Shown: positions 1 to 8,325, numbered from the stretch's first letter. The stretch: DNA of 64,000 nt from Actinoplanes cyaneus (GCF_016862095.1 NZ_BOMH01000073.1:1-64000); one strand, 5' to 3'. Translations and numbers: made by a program. The notes: generated by a model not told the origin, from the letters alone.

Positions 1-230
1 TGTACCCGGTGCTGGAGAGAATGTCTAGTCCGTGCAACCTAGATTTTCTCGGCGAACGACTTGGCCGACATCACCGCCTGACTCGACCTGCTGAAGAGGC
101 TGAAGATCAGCTTCGGCATGTAGAGCCTGTCCGACGGCCGGGCGACGAGCTCGGTCCTCAACCGGTGCGAACCCGTCGCCGCGACAGTTGAGGGCCGACA
201 TGCTTCGGCGGGACGACCTGCTGTCTACGT
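1..230. other. No gene recognised
   Basis: No reading frame with a recognisable protein family was seen in this left-edge stretch, and no clear promoter or hairpin. It lies downstream of the STAS fragment that ends at 236 on the minus strand. Confidence 0.4.
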
Positions 231-376
231 CGGCGTTATGCGGTGCCCGTGCCGTCTCGTGGTTCGGTGGTCGGCTGGTAGGTGAGTGACGACGCCATTC
301 CGGTGACCGTTAGCAGGCATTGCACGGCAGGAGACGCGGCGCTCCTGTCTACGAGTTGGCCGGCTGCGGCGGCTTG
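231..376. repeat. Diverged repeat, copy A (STAS C-terminus)
   Basis: About 145 bp align to 28317-28460 with scattered substitutions that mostly keep the minus-strand reading frame and its stop codon, so the repeat reflects two paralogous STAS gene ends rather than a mobile element. Confidence 0.65.
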
Positions 377-424
377 CGCGCTGACCTGCAGCAGCACGCG
401 CAGGCCGGCGGCGGTCGTGTCCTC
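236..424 (-). pseudogene. C-terminal fragment of a STAS (anti-sigma antagonist) gene
   Basis: On the minus strand about 62 codons read as the end of an RsbV/SpoIIAA-like STAS domain: an AAGLRVLLQV segment, then a SPAVQCLLTVTGM helix of the kind that closes these domains, then a short polar tail and a stop at 236-238. The N-terminal half, with the phosphorylatable serine strand, is not present; upstream sequence in the same frame is unlike the family. The last 145 bp are repeated at 28317-28460, where the same STAS tail is fused to a broken YihY gene. A gene remnant is the best reading. The neighbouring GAF-ANTAR genes belong to the same signalling world. Confidence 0.6.
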
Positions 425-500
425 GGCACCTGCATCAGACGTAGGCGCTGTCTGGTGAAGGCCGATGTCCGCCGGTAGGTGTGACGTCTGGGCGAGGCGG

Positions 501-1640
501 TCACGGCGGGTCAGCCTTCGGGCCGCGAACGAGCCGGTAGCGCAGCAGCAGGCAGGCGCCGCCGGTGGGGGTGCTGGTGATGGTGAGATCGTCGACGACC
601 TCATTGATCAGCCAGAGGCCGCTGCCCTCGGCGAGGTCGGTGGGCGCGACGGTCGGCACGGTGACGTGTGCGGGCAGGCCGGGGCCGTCGTCGCTGATCT
701 CGCACCACAGGCTGCCGGTGTGCGACCAGAGCCACATCCGGCCGGAACCGCCACCGTGGCGAATGGCGTTGGCCACCGCTTCATGGATGGCCAGCACCAG
801 TTTGTACCGCACCGGGTCCGGCAGTCCGACCACGGACAGCAGGCGGCTCACCGCGGCGCGAAGCGCGGCGACGGTGTCGAGGTCAAAGCGCCGGACCAGC
901 ATCACCGGGGCGGCGTTCATGTCGACCCCGGCGCGGGCGGTGGCAGGCTCGCTGTCCAGGACGGCGCGGGCGATCTCGCCGAGCGGCCGGCCGAGGCGTT
1001 CGCTGTGGCGCAGCAGTTCGTCCAGGGCCGTGTCGATGTCGATGTTCAGGCGTTCGGCGACGATTCCCTTGGCGTGCTCGATGAGCACCCGGCTATTGAG
1101 CACGTGCCGCAGTTGCTCGCCGAGAACCAGCCGCTGCGCGAGTGTGCGGTGCTGCAACAGGCCGACCGTGGTCACATTGGTCAGCGCCTGCCCGAGCCTG
1201 ATGTCGGCGTCGGCCAGCGGCTCGACCTGCCTGCGGAGCAGGGCGAGCACGCCGATGACCTCGCCGCGCAGGCGCATCGGCAGCGCATAGATCGAGCCGA
1301 ACCCGGCGGCAGCGGCCTGCCGGGTGAACTGCGGCCAGAGTCCGCCGCCCGTCGGCAGGTCCAGGACGGCGACCACTTCGCCGGTGATGAAGCTGTCCGT
1401 GCAGGGCGCCGCTTCGATCTCGAACAGGTGCAGCAGCCGGCGGTACTCCGAGGAGGCCGCCGTCAGCCGCAGCACCCCGTGCTGGTCGGCGACCAGAACC
1501 CCGGCCACCTGCACATCCAGCAGTTGAGCGCACCGCCCGGCGAGCAAACGGACGAATTCCACCACATCGATGTCGGCAACGAGGGTGTCGGACAACTCCA
1601 CGAAGGCCTCGGCAATCGCCTGTTCCCGCGACATGCTCAT
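501..1640 (-). CDS. GAF-ANTAR-HATPase regulatory protein
   Basis: 379 aa. Residues about 20-165 form a GAF sensor domain. Residues 165-232 form an ANTAR RNA-binding domain (the conserved LNSRVLIEHAKGIVAERL helix lies at 181-198). Residues about 245-370 form an RsbW/SpoIIAB-like GHKL ATPase with N-box HEAVANAIRH at 286-295, G1 box DDGPGLP and G2 box GSGLWLI. ANTAR proteins normally act as antiterminators on nascent RNA, and GHKL anti-sigma kinases phosphorylate STAS partners, so one protein could couple both outputs; that coupling is inference. The start at 1640 overlaps the stop of the upstream GAF-ANTAR gene by 4 bp, so the two are probably translationally coupled. No membrane segments, so cytosolic. 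Confidence 0.85.
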   Translation of the reverse strand: MSMSREQAIAEAFVELSDTLVADIDVVEFVRLLAGRCAQLLDVQVAGVLVADQHGVLRLTAASSEYRRLLHLFEIEAAPCTDSFITGEVVAVLDLPTGGGLWPQFTRQAAAAGFGSIYALPMRLRGEVIGVLALLRRQVEPLADADIRLGQALTNVTTVGLLQHRTLAQRLVLGEQLRHVLNSRVLIEHAKGIVAERLNIDIDTALDELLRHSERLGRPLGEIARAVLDSEPATARAGVDMNAAPVMLVRRFDLDTVAALRAAVSRLLSVVGLPDPVRYKLVLAIHEAVANAIRHGGGSGRMWLWSHTGSLWCEISDDGPGLPAHVTVPTVAPTDLAEGSGLWLINEVVDDLTITSTPTGGACLLLRYRLVRGPKADPP

Positions 1641-2395
1641 CTGGTCCCATCCCGGTCACCGGCGCCGCAGTCCGGCCCGCCGTCAAGCTCATCGAAGCGC
1701 AGCCGTCGGGCCACCACCTCGCCGGCCACTTCGTCCAATTCCCGTTCTGCGGCGAACGCGTACGCGCGCAGCCGGGCGAACGCCTCCTCGAGTCCGGTCT
1801 CGAGCTGCACACTGATCATGCCGGTGGCCTGGTGCACCACTGCCCGGTGCGCCAGATAACTCACGGCGGCGCTGCCGTGGTCGCCACTGCTGTCCTCGTC
1901 GGGTACGACCTCGGCCAGCAGCAGGTCGGTGACCGCGTCGGCGAAGTCCAACGCGTCCGTCAACTCCTGACCGGTCAGGACGCCCGGGCTGTCGCGGTAC
2001 AGGTCCAGCACGCCGACGCCCAGCCCACCGGCGCGCAACGGCAGCGCGAACACCGCGCGGGCTCCGGCCTGCAGCGCCGCCCCGGCGAACGCCGGCCACC
2101 GATGGCGCCACGCCGTGGCTTGCAGATCATCGGCGAGCACCGGGCTACCCGCGTCGAAGGCGTCCCGGCACGGCCCCTCACCCAGCAGCAGTTGCAACTG
2201 CTCCACCCGCGCGCTGACCGGATCACTGGCGTAGCGCACCTGCTGCGCCGTGCCGGTCATCACCGCCACCCCCACACCGTGCAGGCCGGGGAAATGCGCC
2301 ACGCACGCCTGGCACAAGTCGTCCACGTCCGGACCGTGCGCCGCCACCAGCCGTTCCACTCGAGGCCGTCGGCCATCGCTATCCACCACGACCAC
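1637..2395 (-). CDS. GAF-ANTAR domain protein
   Basis: 252 aa with a GTG start. Residues about 15-165 resemble a GAF domain (segments VRYASDPVSARVEQLQLLLGE and GVLDLYRDSPG), and residues about 175-240 an ANTAR domain (YLAHRAVVHQATGMISVQLE). This is the common two-domain architecture of actinobacterial antiterminator regulators, which bind paired stem-loops in target leaders. The ligand cannot be inferred. It is the first gene of a two-gene operon with the GAF-ANTAR-ATPase gene, overlapping it at 1637-1640. An internal GTG about 13 codons in is a possible alternative start. Probably cytosolic. Confidence 0.8.
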   Translation of the reverse strand: MVVVDSDGRRPRVERLVAAHGPDVDDLCQACVAHFPGLHGVGVAVMTGTAQQVRYASDPVSARVEQLQLLLGEGPCRDAFDAGSPVLADDLQATAWRHRWPAFAGAALQAGARAVFALPLRAGGLGVGVLDLYRDSPGVLTGQELTDALDFADAVTDLLLAEVVPDEDSSGDHGSAAVSYLAHRAVVHQATGMISVQLETGLEEAFARLRAYAFAAERELDEVAGEVVARRLRFDELDGGPDCGAGDRDGTR

Positions 2396-2399
2396 GGCC

Positions 2400-2879
2400 A
2401 GCCCCGCCCTCGCGCCTCAACCGAGCGGTCACCATGACGGAGACCTCCGACCCTGCCTCAGGGTAACCGCGCGAATTCGAACCCAGCGCCACGAGAGCCA
2501 GCATCCCACCGAAACAGCACCATCCGTACGTACGGCAGCTCTGCCCACTTTACGCCGGACAGCATCCGACGCCCGGGGGCTCCGACGCCGATCTCCGCCG
2601 ACCCCCGAACGAGTGACCCATCCCGCCCCGGGCCGTGATCGGCGAGGCAGTCTTCGAGGCGAGCGCCACCGAGCCTTGGACGGTGGGACCGGCCGCCTCG
2701 GTGCTCACGGCCATGCCTGGCGGGCACGTCCAGCCGGCTGACGTCCTTACGACGGCGGTGCCGGCGATCGAGGCGACGAAGGTGGCGGCCGGGGGCGGAC
2801 CGGACCACTTCCTGGATCATGTACCCGGCGTGGAAGCCGGTGCCGTCAATGATCAGGGCGTGGGTACTGGTGGAGCACT
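2400..2879. other. Gene-free stretch, nothing recognised
   Basis: Frames on both strands are open but their translations are arginine/proline-rich and unlike known families. A short minus-strand stretch near 2820-2875 reads like protein (IIDGTGFHAGYMIQEVV) and could be a gene remnant, but it is too short to name. Confidence 0.35.
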
Positions 2880-3848
2880 ATGAGCGCTGGTATCGAACGA
2901 GAAGGGGCACCGGTGGCAGCAAAGACCCTGCACGTGTCGTTCGCGCACGGTGAGCCCGCCGGTCAGTTGCGTCTACAGGCACGTAGCGTCCTGGCACCGT
3001 TCTTCCCGGCTGATCAGGTCGAGGACGTCCTCGTGGTGATCTCGGAACTGGTCCAGAACGTCACCCAGCACACCACCGGTGGTGGCACTCTGCTGCTCGC
3101 CTGGGACGACGACGGCATCACCGTCGAAGTCCGCGATCAGGATCGTTCCATGCCGCGCCAGGAGTCGCCGGACGGACACCGCATCGGCGGCCGGGGCCTG
3201 CTCCTGGTCGCCGGTATCTGCTCCAGCTGGGGCACGACGATTCACGACCAGGGCAAGAGCGTGTGGGCGCGGGTCACGATCGCCTCGGACGACACCTCGA
3301 GCCGCCGGCGGGAGGACGATGACCGCGCGGGCCGTGCCGGTGAACAGCGCCGTGACGGCCGGGCGGGCCACGAAGAGACTCGAGGCGTGACCACCGGCCG
3401 GGTGTTGCTGCAGGTGCTCATCGTCGAGGACGACCTCGGCGATCTCGCGCTCATGGAGAACGCGTTCGCCGACCACAGCATCCCCAGCGTCCTGCACCAC
3501 ACCGCTGACGGCGCCGACGCGCTGGCCTTCCTGCGGCGTCAAGGCCGCTACCGTGACGCGCCGCGACCGGATCTGATCCTGCTGGATCTGAACATGCCTC
3601 GTGTCGACGGCAGGCAGGTCCTGGCGGTCCTCAAGGCCGACGAGGACCTCGCGTCCATTCCCGCGGTCGTCTTCACCACTTCCGCGGCGGCCGGAGACAT
3701 CGTCTTCAGCTATGGCGCGCATGCGAATGCGTACGTCACCAAACCCGCTGACCTGCAGGATTATGAACGAGTGGTCATCGGGATCCGCAACTTCTTCGGC
3801 CATACCGCGGTACTGCCGCGCCGCGTCTCCGACGAGCGCGCGACGTGA
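2880..3848 (+). CDS. RsbW-like ATPase fused to a receiver domain
   Basis: 322 aa. Residues about 15-135 are an RsbW-like HATPase (N-box ELVQNVTQHT, G2 box GGRGLLLVAG). Residues about 178-310 are a CheY-like receiver of the Rcp1/phytochrome type, with acidic pair EDD, phospho-acceptor in LILLDLNMPRVDG, and the conserved lysine in YVTKPAD. The linker (about 136-172) is charged and low in complexity. The receiver has its own in-frame GTG at 3387, giving a 153-aa protein of normal Rcp length. Another frame of the ATPase 3' end stops exactly there (GTGA). A one-base indel could therefore have fused two separate overlapping genes. Roles: anti-sigma kinase plus phosphorelay receiver. Confidence 0.75.
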   Translation: MSAGIEREGAPVAAKTLHVSFAHGEPAGQLRLQARSVLAPFFPADQVEDVLVVISELVQNVTQHTTGGGTLLLAWDDDGITVEVRDQDRSMPRQESPDGHRIGGRGLLLVAGICSSWGTTIHDQGKSVWARVTIASDDTSSRRREDDDRAGRAGEQRRDGRAGHEETRGVTTGRVLLQVLIVEDDLGDLALMENAFADHSIPSVLHHTADGADALAFLRRQGRYRDAPRPDLILLDLNMPRVDGRQVLAVLKADEDLASIPAVVFTTSAAAGDIVFSYGAHANAYVTKPADLQDYERVVIGIRNFFGHTAVLPRRVSDERAT

Positions 3849-4122
3849 CCACGCGGCGGGTTCTCCCGGCGCCGGGAGAACCGGGACGGCAACTGCCTCG
3901 GTGCCGGAGCGTGATGGACGTCAGCCGGCAGCTTCGGTGCCAGGGTGCTGCTCATTCCGCTGGTAGACCTTTGTCGCCTCCTCGTGTCAAGGTCTCGGCT
4001 ACGGGCCGGTGGGCAACCGTTGCTGCAGGCTCTCCGCGTCTCGGACGGCGTGGCCCTGGCCGTCGTTGTCGAAGGAGGCGTAGACCTGACCAGATCGACG
4101 GTGTCCTTCTGGCAGCGGATCG

Positions 4123-5109
4123 TCAATTCTCGACGAGTCGCATGTGCTGCTCGTTGTAGCGGTTGCCCTGGACACCGATACGAGTCGCGAGCTCGTTGAG
4201 GTCGGCGATCTCATCGGCCGACAGCGCCACCTGCGTGGCGGCGGCGTTCTCCTCGACGCGTTGCAGGCGGCGGGTGCCCGGGATGGGCACGATCCACGGG
4301 TGTTGAGCGAGTAGCCAGGCGAGGGCGATCTGCCCGGGCGTGGCGTCCTTGGCGTCGGCCAGGCCGGTGATGTGCTCGACCAGTGCTTGGTTGGCGGTGC
4401 GGTTGCCGGCGTCGAAACGCGGGATGGTGGCACGGATGTCGCCGGAGGTGAACTCGGTGGCGGTGGTGACGGTGCCGGTGAGGAAGCCCTTGCCGAGCGG
4501 GCTGAACGGCACGAACCCGATGCCGAGCTCGGCGCAGGTCGGCAGGATGTCGGGTTCGGGGTCGCGGGTCCACAGCGAGTACTCGCTTTGCAGCGCTGTC
4601 ACCGGGTGCACCGCGTGCGCGCGGCGGATGGTGCCCGCGGCGGCTTCGGAGAGGCCGAAGTGGCGTACCTTGCCGGCCTGGACGAGTTCACCGACGGCGC
4701 CGGCGACGTCTTCGATCGGCACGTCCGGGTCGACACGGTGCTGGTAGAACAGGTCGATCGTGTCGGTGCGCAGTCGGCGCAGTGACGCGTCGGCGACCCG
4801 TTTGATCTGCTCGGGACGGCTGTCGAGTCCCACGGATTTCCCGTTCTCGATGCGCCATCCGAACTTGGTGGCGAGCACGACGTGCTCGCGGAGCGGGGCG
4901 AGAGCCTCGCCGACAAGTTCTTCGTTGACGTACGGGCCGTAGACCTCGGCGGTGTCGAAGAAGGTGACGCCACGTTCGACCGCGCCGCGCAGCACGGCGA
5001 TCATGGCGTCACGGTCGCCGGGGTTGGGTCCGTAGCTCTGGGACATGCCCATGGCACCCAGGCCGATGGCGGAGACTCGCAGGCCTCGGCCGAGAAGTCG
5101 CGTGTGCAT
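4123..5109 (-). CDS. Aldo/keto reductase
   Basis: 328 aa NAD(P)H-dependent oxidoreductase of the AKR superfamily, YajO/perakine-reductase-like. It begins MHTRLLGRGLRVS. The catalytic tetrad is visible: Asp and Tyr in FFDTAEVYG, Lys in LATKFGW, His in LFYQHRVD. The C-terminal cofactor-binding section includes IVPIPGTRR. The start at 5109 is preferred over an upstream in-frame ATG at 5181 because GGAG sits 6 nt before it and the family begins here. It lies 147 bp downstream of the alcohol dehydrogenase on the same strand, suggesting co-expression under the divergent XRE-type regulator. Substrate unknown; probably small aldehydes or ketones. Confidence 0.88.
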   Translation of the reverse strand: MHTRLLGRGLRVSAIGLGAMGMSQSYGPNPGDRDAMIAVLRGAVERGVTFFDTAEVYGPYVNEELVGEALAPLREHVVLATKFGWRIENGKSVGLDSRPEQIKRVADASLRRLRTDTIDLFYQHRVDPDVPIEDVAGAVGELVQAGKVRHFGLSEAAAGTIRRAHAVHPVTALQSEYSLWTRDPEPDILPTCAELGIGFVPFSPLGKGFLTGTVTTATEFTSGDIRATIPRFDAGNRTANQALVEHITGLADAKDATPGQIALAWLLAQHPWIVPIPGTRRLQRVEENAAATQVALSADEIADLNELATRIGVQGNRYNEQHMRLVEN

Positions 5110-5256
5110 AGATGCTCCATTCTTCGTCGCAGGGGTGTAGCGGTTTTGGTCGTACCCACCTTGTTCATGGTGTGACGGCACGGGGCCTGCGGAGCGAGCA
5201 TGCGACGGGAACCTCTGGGTTGTCGCGGACCCCTCCAGGCGTACGACCGGTGCCGC

Positions 5257-6282
5257 TCAGAACTGGATGAGGGCCTTGAGCACTTCGCGGTCGTCCATGG
5301 CGCGGTAGGCGTCAGGGACTTCGTCGATGGTGACGGTGCGGTCGAACACCTTGCCGGGCTCGACGGTGCCGTCGAGGATGCCGGGCAGCAGTTCGTCGAT
5401 GTAGGCGCGGACCGGCGCCGGGCCGCCGTTGAGGGTGATGTTGCGGCCGAACAGGCTGGTGAAGCCGACCGGCGCCTCGTCGTACTGGGGCACGCCGACG
5501 CGGCTGATGATCCCGCCTGCGCGCACGATGCCGACGGCCTGGTCGTAGGCGGGCCGGTGGCCGACCGCTTCGAGGACCTTGTGCGCGCCGCCGCCCGTGA
5601 GCTCCCGCACGAGCGCGATGCCTTCCTCGCCTCGCTCCGCGACGACGTCGGTGGCGCCGAACTCGCGGCCGAGGTCGGTGCGGGCCTTGTGGCGGCCCAT
5701 CAGGATGATGCGCTCGGCGCCGAGCTGCTTGGCGGAGAGGACGGCGAGCAACCCGACCGCGCCGTCGCCGATGACCGCGACGGTGTCCCCGCCGGTGACG
5801 CGGGCCTGTTTGGCGGCGTGGTAGCCGGTGCCGTACACGTCGGCCAGGGTCAGCAGCGACGGCAGCAGCGCCGTGCCGGTGTCGGCGGGCAGTTGGTACA
5901 GGGTGCCGTCGGCGAGGGGCACGCGGACGAGTTCGGCCTGGGCGGCGCTGAAGAACCCGAACTCGGGGTGCGAGCAGGCGGTCTGCACGCCGGCGCGGCA
6001 GAACTCGCAGGTGTTGTCCTGGTGGGAGAACGACGCGACGACCAGGTCACCGGCCTTGACCGTGGACACGTCCGAGCCGGCCTGTTCGACGATGCCGAGG
6101 AACTCGTGCCCGGTCTGCATGCCGTGCTCCTGCGCGGGAATGCCGTGGTACGGGTGCAGGTCGCTGCCGCAGACGCAGGACCGCACGACCCGGACGATGG
6201 CGTCGGTCGGCTTCTGCAGGCTCGGGTCGGCGATGGTCTCGACGCGGACGTCGCCCGCGCCGTACATGAGAGTGGCACGCAT
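5257..6282 (-). CDS. Zinc-dependent alcohol dehydrogenase family protein
   Basis: 341 aa medium-chain dehydrogenase/reductase. Catalytic-zinc ligands are seen in CVCGSDLHPYHG and GHEFLGIVE; a structural-zinc cysteine cluster lies in TCEFCRAGVQTAC; the Rossmann motif is VIGDGAVGLLAV. It starts MRATLMYGAGDVRV at 6282; open frame extending upstream to 6483 is not used by the family. It should oxidise an alcohol or reduce an aldehyde with NAD(P); substrate unknown. It is divergent from the XRE/MmyB regulator at 6587, with a 25-bp palindrome between them. Confidence 0.9.
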   Translation of the reverse strand: MRATLMYGAGDVRVETIADPSLQKPTDAIVRVVRSCVCGSDLHPYHGIPAQEHGMQTGHEFLGIVEQAGSDVSTVKAGDLVVASFSHQDNTCEFCRAGVQTACSHPEFGFFSAAQAELVRVPLADGTLYQLPADTGTALLPSLLTLADVYGTGYHAAKQARVTGGDTVAVIGDGAVGLLAVLSAKQLGAERIILMGRHKARTDLGREFGATDVVAERGEEGIALVRELTGGGAHKVLEAVGHRPAYDQAVGIVRAGGIISRVGVPQYDEAPVGFTSLFGRNITLNGGPAPVRAYIDELLPGILDGTVEPGKVFDRTVTIDEVPDAYRAMDDREVLKALIQF

Positions 6283-6373
6283 GATCAGTTGACTCCAAAG
6301 CGTAGAAGAATGCCGATTGGTTCCGGGCGTGGGCGACGACGGCACGGTGCCGGCCGCCATGCCCGGCGAGGTG

Positions 6374-6500
6374 CTACTTCGCGCGTACGACGGCGATGTT
6401 GAAGTCGAAGTGGCCCAGCACACCGACCAGGTCGAAGTAGAGCCGGGAGTACATCTCGACGGCGCGAGCGGAGCGGATGCCACCGGTCACGTCATCTACG
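6374..6500 (-). pseudogene. Possible C-terminal gene remnant
   Basis: On the minus strand about 40 codons before a stop at 6374-6376 read like real protein (RSARAVEMYSRLYFD, then LVGVLGHFDFNIAVVRAK) in an otherwise non-coding divergent gap. I do not recognise the family. The stretch has no start and no upstream continuation, so it is probably the tail of a deleted gene. Confidence 0.35.
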
Positions 6501-6536
6501 AAAACACGCTGGTCGCGGGTGTGACAGGGCCTGTTG

Positions 6537-6561
6537 AAGGAGGTACTGGCAGGTCCTCCTT
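6537..6561. promoter_or_regulatory. Candidate operator of the XRE-type regulator
   Basis: Near-perfect 25-bp palindrome, AAGGAGG-N2-CTG-N-CAG-N2-CCTCCTT, centred 38 bp upstream of the regulator start and about 265 bp upstream of the divergent alcohol dehydrogenase. Position and symmetry suit a dimeric HTH repressor controlling both directions. Confidence 0.6.
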
Positions 6562-6586
6562 AACCCCGGTGCGGCGACGTAGCGTC

Positions 6587-7507
6587 ATGGGTATGGACCA
6601 GCGCCGTCAGATTCAGGAGTTCCTGGCCTCGCGCCGGGCGCGGATCAGCCCGGAGTCGGTCGGGCTGCCCACCGCCGGCCGTAAACGCCGGGTGCCGGGG
6701 CTGCGGCGCGAAGAGGTGGCCAGCCTCGCCGGCGTCAGCGTCGACTACTACATCCGCCTGGAGCGCGGTGCCCTGCCCACCGCGTCGGATGCTGTCATCG
6801 AGGCCGTCGCCCGGGCACTACAGCTCGACGCCGTGGAACGTGCCCACCTGTTCGACCTGGCGCGGGCCGGACGGCAGCCCTCACCGGCGACCCCGCGCCG
6901 CGTGGCGCCGGCCACGGTGGCGGCGCCGGTGCAGGCGGTGCTCGACGCGATGATCGGCGTGCCCGCTCTGGTCCGCAACGCGGTCCTCGACGTGGTCACC
7001 GCCAACGACCTCGGCCGCGCCCTGTACGGCGAGTTGTACCGCGGCGACCCGCAGCGGACGCCGAACTTCGCCCGGTTCGCGTTCCTCGACCCCCGCTCGC
7101 ACGACTTCTGGCTCGACTGGCAGCAGGTCGCCGACGACATCGTGGCCAGCCTGCACGCCGCCGCCGGAGCAGACCCGCACAACCCGGCGCTGACACAGCT
7201 GATCGGGGAGCTGTCCACCCGCAGCGAGCAGTTCCGGCAGCTGTGGGCCCGGCACGACGTCCACGTGCACACCCGCGGCGTCAAACGGATGCGTCATCCC
7301 GTCGTCGGCCTGCTGGAACTGCGGTTCGAGTTGATGTACCTGAGCGCGGAACCCGGCCTCGCGCTGGCGGCGTACACCGCCGAACCGGGGACGCCGTCGC
7401 ACGACAATCTGTCACTGCTGGCCGCCTGGACGGCGACGCAACGCCGCGAGAGCGACCTCGCCGACATCCCGCAGGCCGAGGCCACCGCCGAGCCCCGCCC
7501 ACAATGA
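6587..7507 (+). CDS. XRE-family regulator with MmyB-like ligand-binding domain
   Basis: 306 aa. The N-terminal helix-turn-helix (about residues 25-80) carries RKRRVPGLRREEVASLAGVS and YYIRLERG, the hallmark of the HTH_31/MmyB group. The remainder (about 105-285) matches the MmyB-like ligand-binding domain, with the typical NDLGRALYGELY and HDFWLDWQQVADD segments. These proteins usually sit beside and control an oxidoreductase, here the divergent alcohol dehydrogenase and aldo/keto reductase. ATG at 6587 is chosen, with another in-frame ATG two codons on. The palindrome at 6537-6561 is the likely binding site. The effector is unknown. Confidence 0.88.
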   Translation: MGMDQRRQIQEFLASRRARISPESVGLPTAGRKRRVPGLRREEVASLAGVSVDYYIRLERGALPTASDAVIEAVARALQLDAVERAHLFDLARAGRQPSPATPRRVAPATVAAPVQAVLDAMIGVPALVRNAVLDVVTANDLGRALYGELYRGDPQRTPNFARFAFLDPRSHDFWLDWQQVADDIVASLHAAAGADPHNPALTQLIGELSTRSEQFRQLWARHDVHVHTRGVKRMRHPVVGLLELRFELMYLSAEPGLALAAYTAEPGTPSHDNLSLLAAWTATQRRESDLADIPQAEATAEPRPQ

Positions 7508-7584
7508 GCTGGGCAGGGGCCTGAGCGGACGAGCGGGCACCAGCCGGCGGTGTCCTCGGGCGCTGGGCGGCCAGGGCGGCAACC

Positions 7585-7676
7585 GGATGGCGACTGGAGC
7601 GCCACCGATCTGCGATCACCGGAGTTGAGTGCCCGACGAAGAGAACGGTGCACCCGGCGAACACGCCGGGGCCACC
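7585..7676 (+). promoter_or_regulatory. Structured leader upstream of the CAP gene
   Basis: Two hairpins can be drawn. GGAT/GGCG (7585-7592) pairs with CGCC (7600-7603) and ATCT (7608-7611). A stronger one pairs GGTG (7647-7650) and CCCGGCG (7653-7659) with CGCCGGG (7664-7670) and CACC (7673-7676) around a four-base loop. Both structures persist in copy 2, where the loop base change keeps the stems. It does not match the ydaO or cobalamin riboswitch consensus as I know them. Confidence 0.35.
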
Positions 7677-7694
7677 GATCGAAAGGGTCTCCTC

Positions 7695-8189
7695 TTGCGT
7701 TCTCTCCTGCGTAGTTTCGCCCTGGCCGCCTTCATCGTCCCGGCCGCGGCCGGCGTGATGATGAGCGCGTCCCCGGCTGAGGCCGCGCCGGTGAAGGCCA
7801 AGTCCGCCGAGCAGAGTTTGCAGGCCGACATCTTCCGTCTGGTCAACGAGGAGCGCGTCGACCACGGTTGTGCCGCGTTGACCGCGAATGACCAGCTCAC
7901 CGAGGCTGCCCGGGCGCACAGTGCGTGGATGGGCCGTACCGGTGCGTTCTCGCACACCGGCCGGGCCGGCTCGAACTTCGTGTCGCGTGCCAAGGCCGCC
8001 GGGTTCGCCCACCCGTCCGCCGAGAACATCGCCTGGGGCTACCGCAGCGCCGAGGAGGTCGTGACCGGCTGGATGAACAGTCCGGGCCACCGCGCGAACA
8101 TCCTGAACTGCCGCTCGAAGACGGTCGGCACCGCCGCCGTCTACGCGCAGAACGGCGCGCCGTACTACACCCAGGACTTCGGTTACTGA
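7695..8189 (+). CDS. Secreted CAP-domain (SCP/PR1-like) protein, copy 1
   Basis: 164 aa. A Sec signal peptide covers residues 1-31 (hydrophobic ALAAFIVPAAAGVMM, cleavage near AEAAP). A CAP domain follows (about 42-164) with LVNEERVDHGC, the H-x-W pair in AHSAWMGRTGAFSH, the core AENIAWGYRSAEEVVTGWMN, and the SPGHRANILN signature. CAP proteins are extracellular; function in bacteria is mostly unproven. TTG at 7695 is chosen as start: AAAGGG lies 7 nt upstream and this start is conserved in copy 2, whereas the upstream in-frame GTG is not. Five residues differ from copy 2 at 53702. Confidence 0.9.
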   Translation: MRSLLRSFALAAFIVPAAAGVMMSASPAEAAPVKAKSAEQSLQADIFRLVNEERVDHGCAALTANDQLTEAARAHSAWMGRTGAFSHTGRAGSNFVSRAKAAGFAHPSAENIAWGYRSAEEVVTGWMNSPGHRANILNCRSKTVGTAAVYAQNGAPYYTQDFGY

Positions 8190-8209
8190 GCCCACTGATC
8201 GTCACACCG

Positions 8210-8240
8210 ATGCCCCGCAGCTCCCCCGAGCGCGGGGCAT
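8210..8240 (+). terminator. Hairpin after CAP gene copy 1
   Basis: Perfect 9-bp stem ATGCCCCGC/GCGGGGCAT with a 13-nt loop, 21 nt after the stop codon. There is no U-tract, as is usual in GC-rich actinobacteria. Confidence 0.6.
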
Positions 8241-8325
8241 CACGCGTTTCCCTCCCGTACCGAAATGCGGGCCGGCGCGGTTGCTGTCGGGACCTCGATC
8301 ATCGGCCGTCCCGCTCTGCGGCGGC

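Larger units (their letters stand above)
7576..8238 (+). repeat. 663-bp direct repeat, copy 1 (CAP gene unit)
   Basis: This block recurs without indels at 53583-54245 in the same orientation, containing the leader, the whole CAP-domain gene and most of its terminator hairpin. Sequence identity stops abruptly just before 7576 and just after 8238. No transposase or terminal inverted repeats flank it. Confidence 0.9.

Noticed and set aside
7576..7700. ydaO (c-di-AMP) or cobalamin riboswitch upstream of the CAP gene
   Set aside because: The invariant core segments of both classes are absent; only generic hairpins are present.
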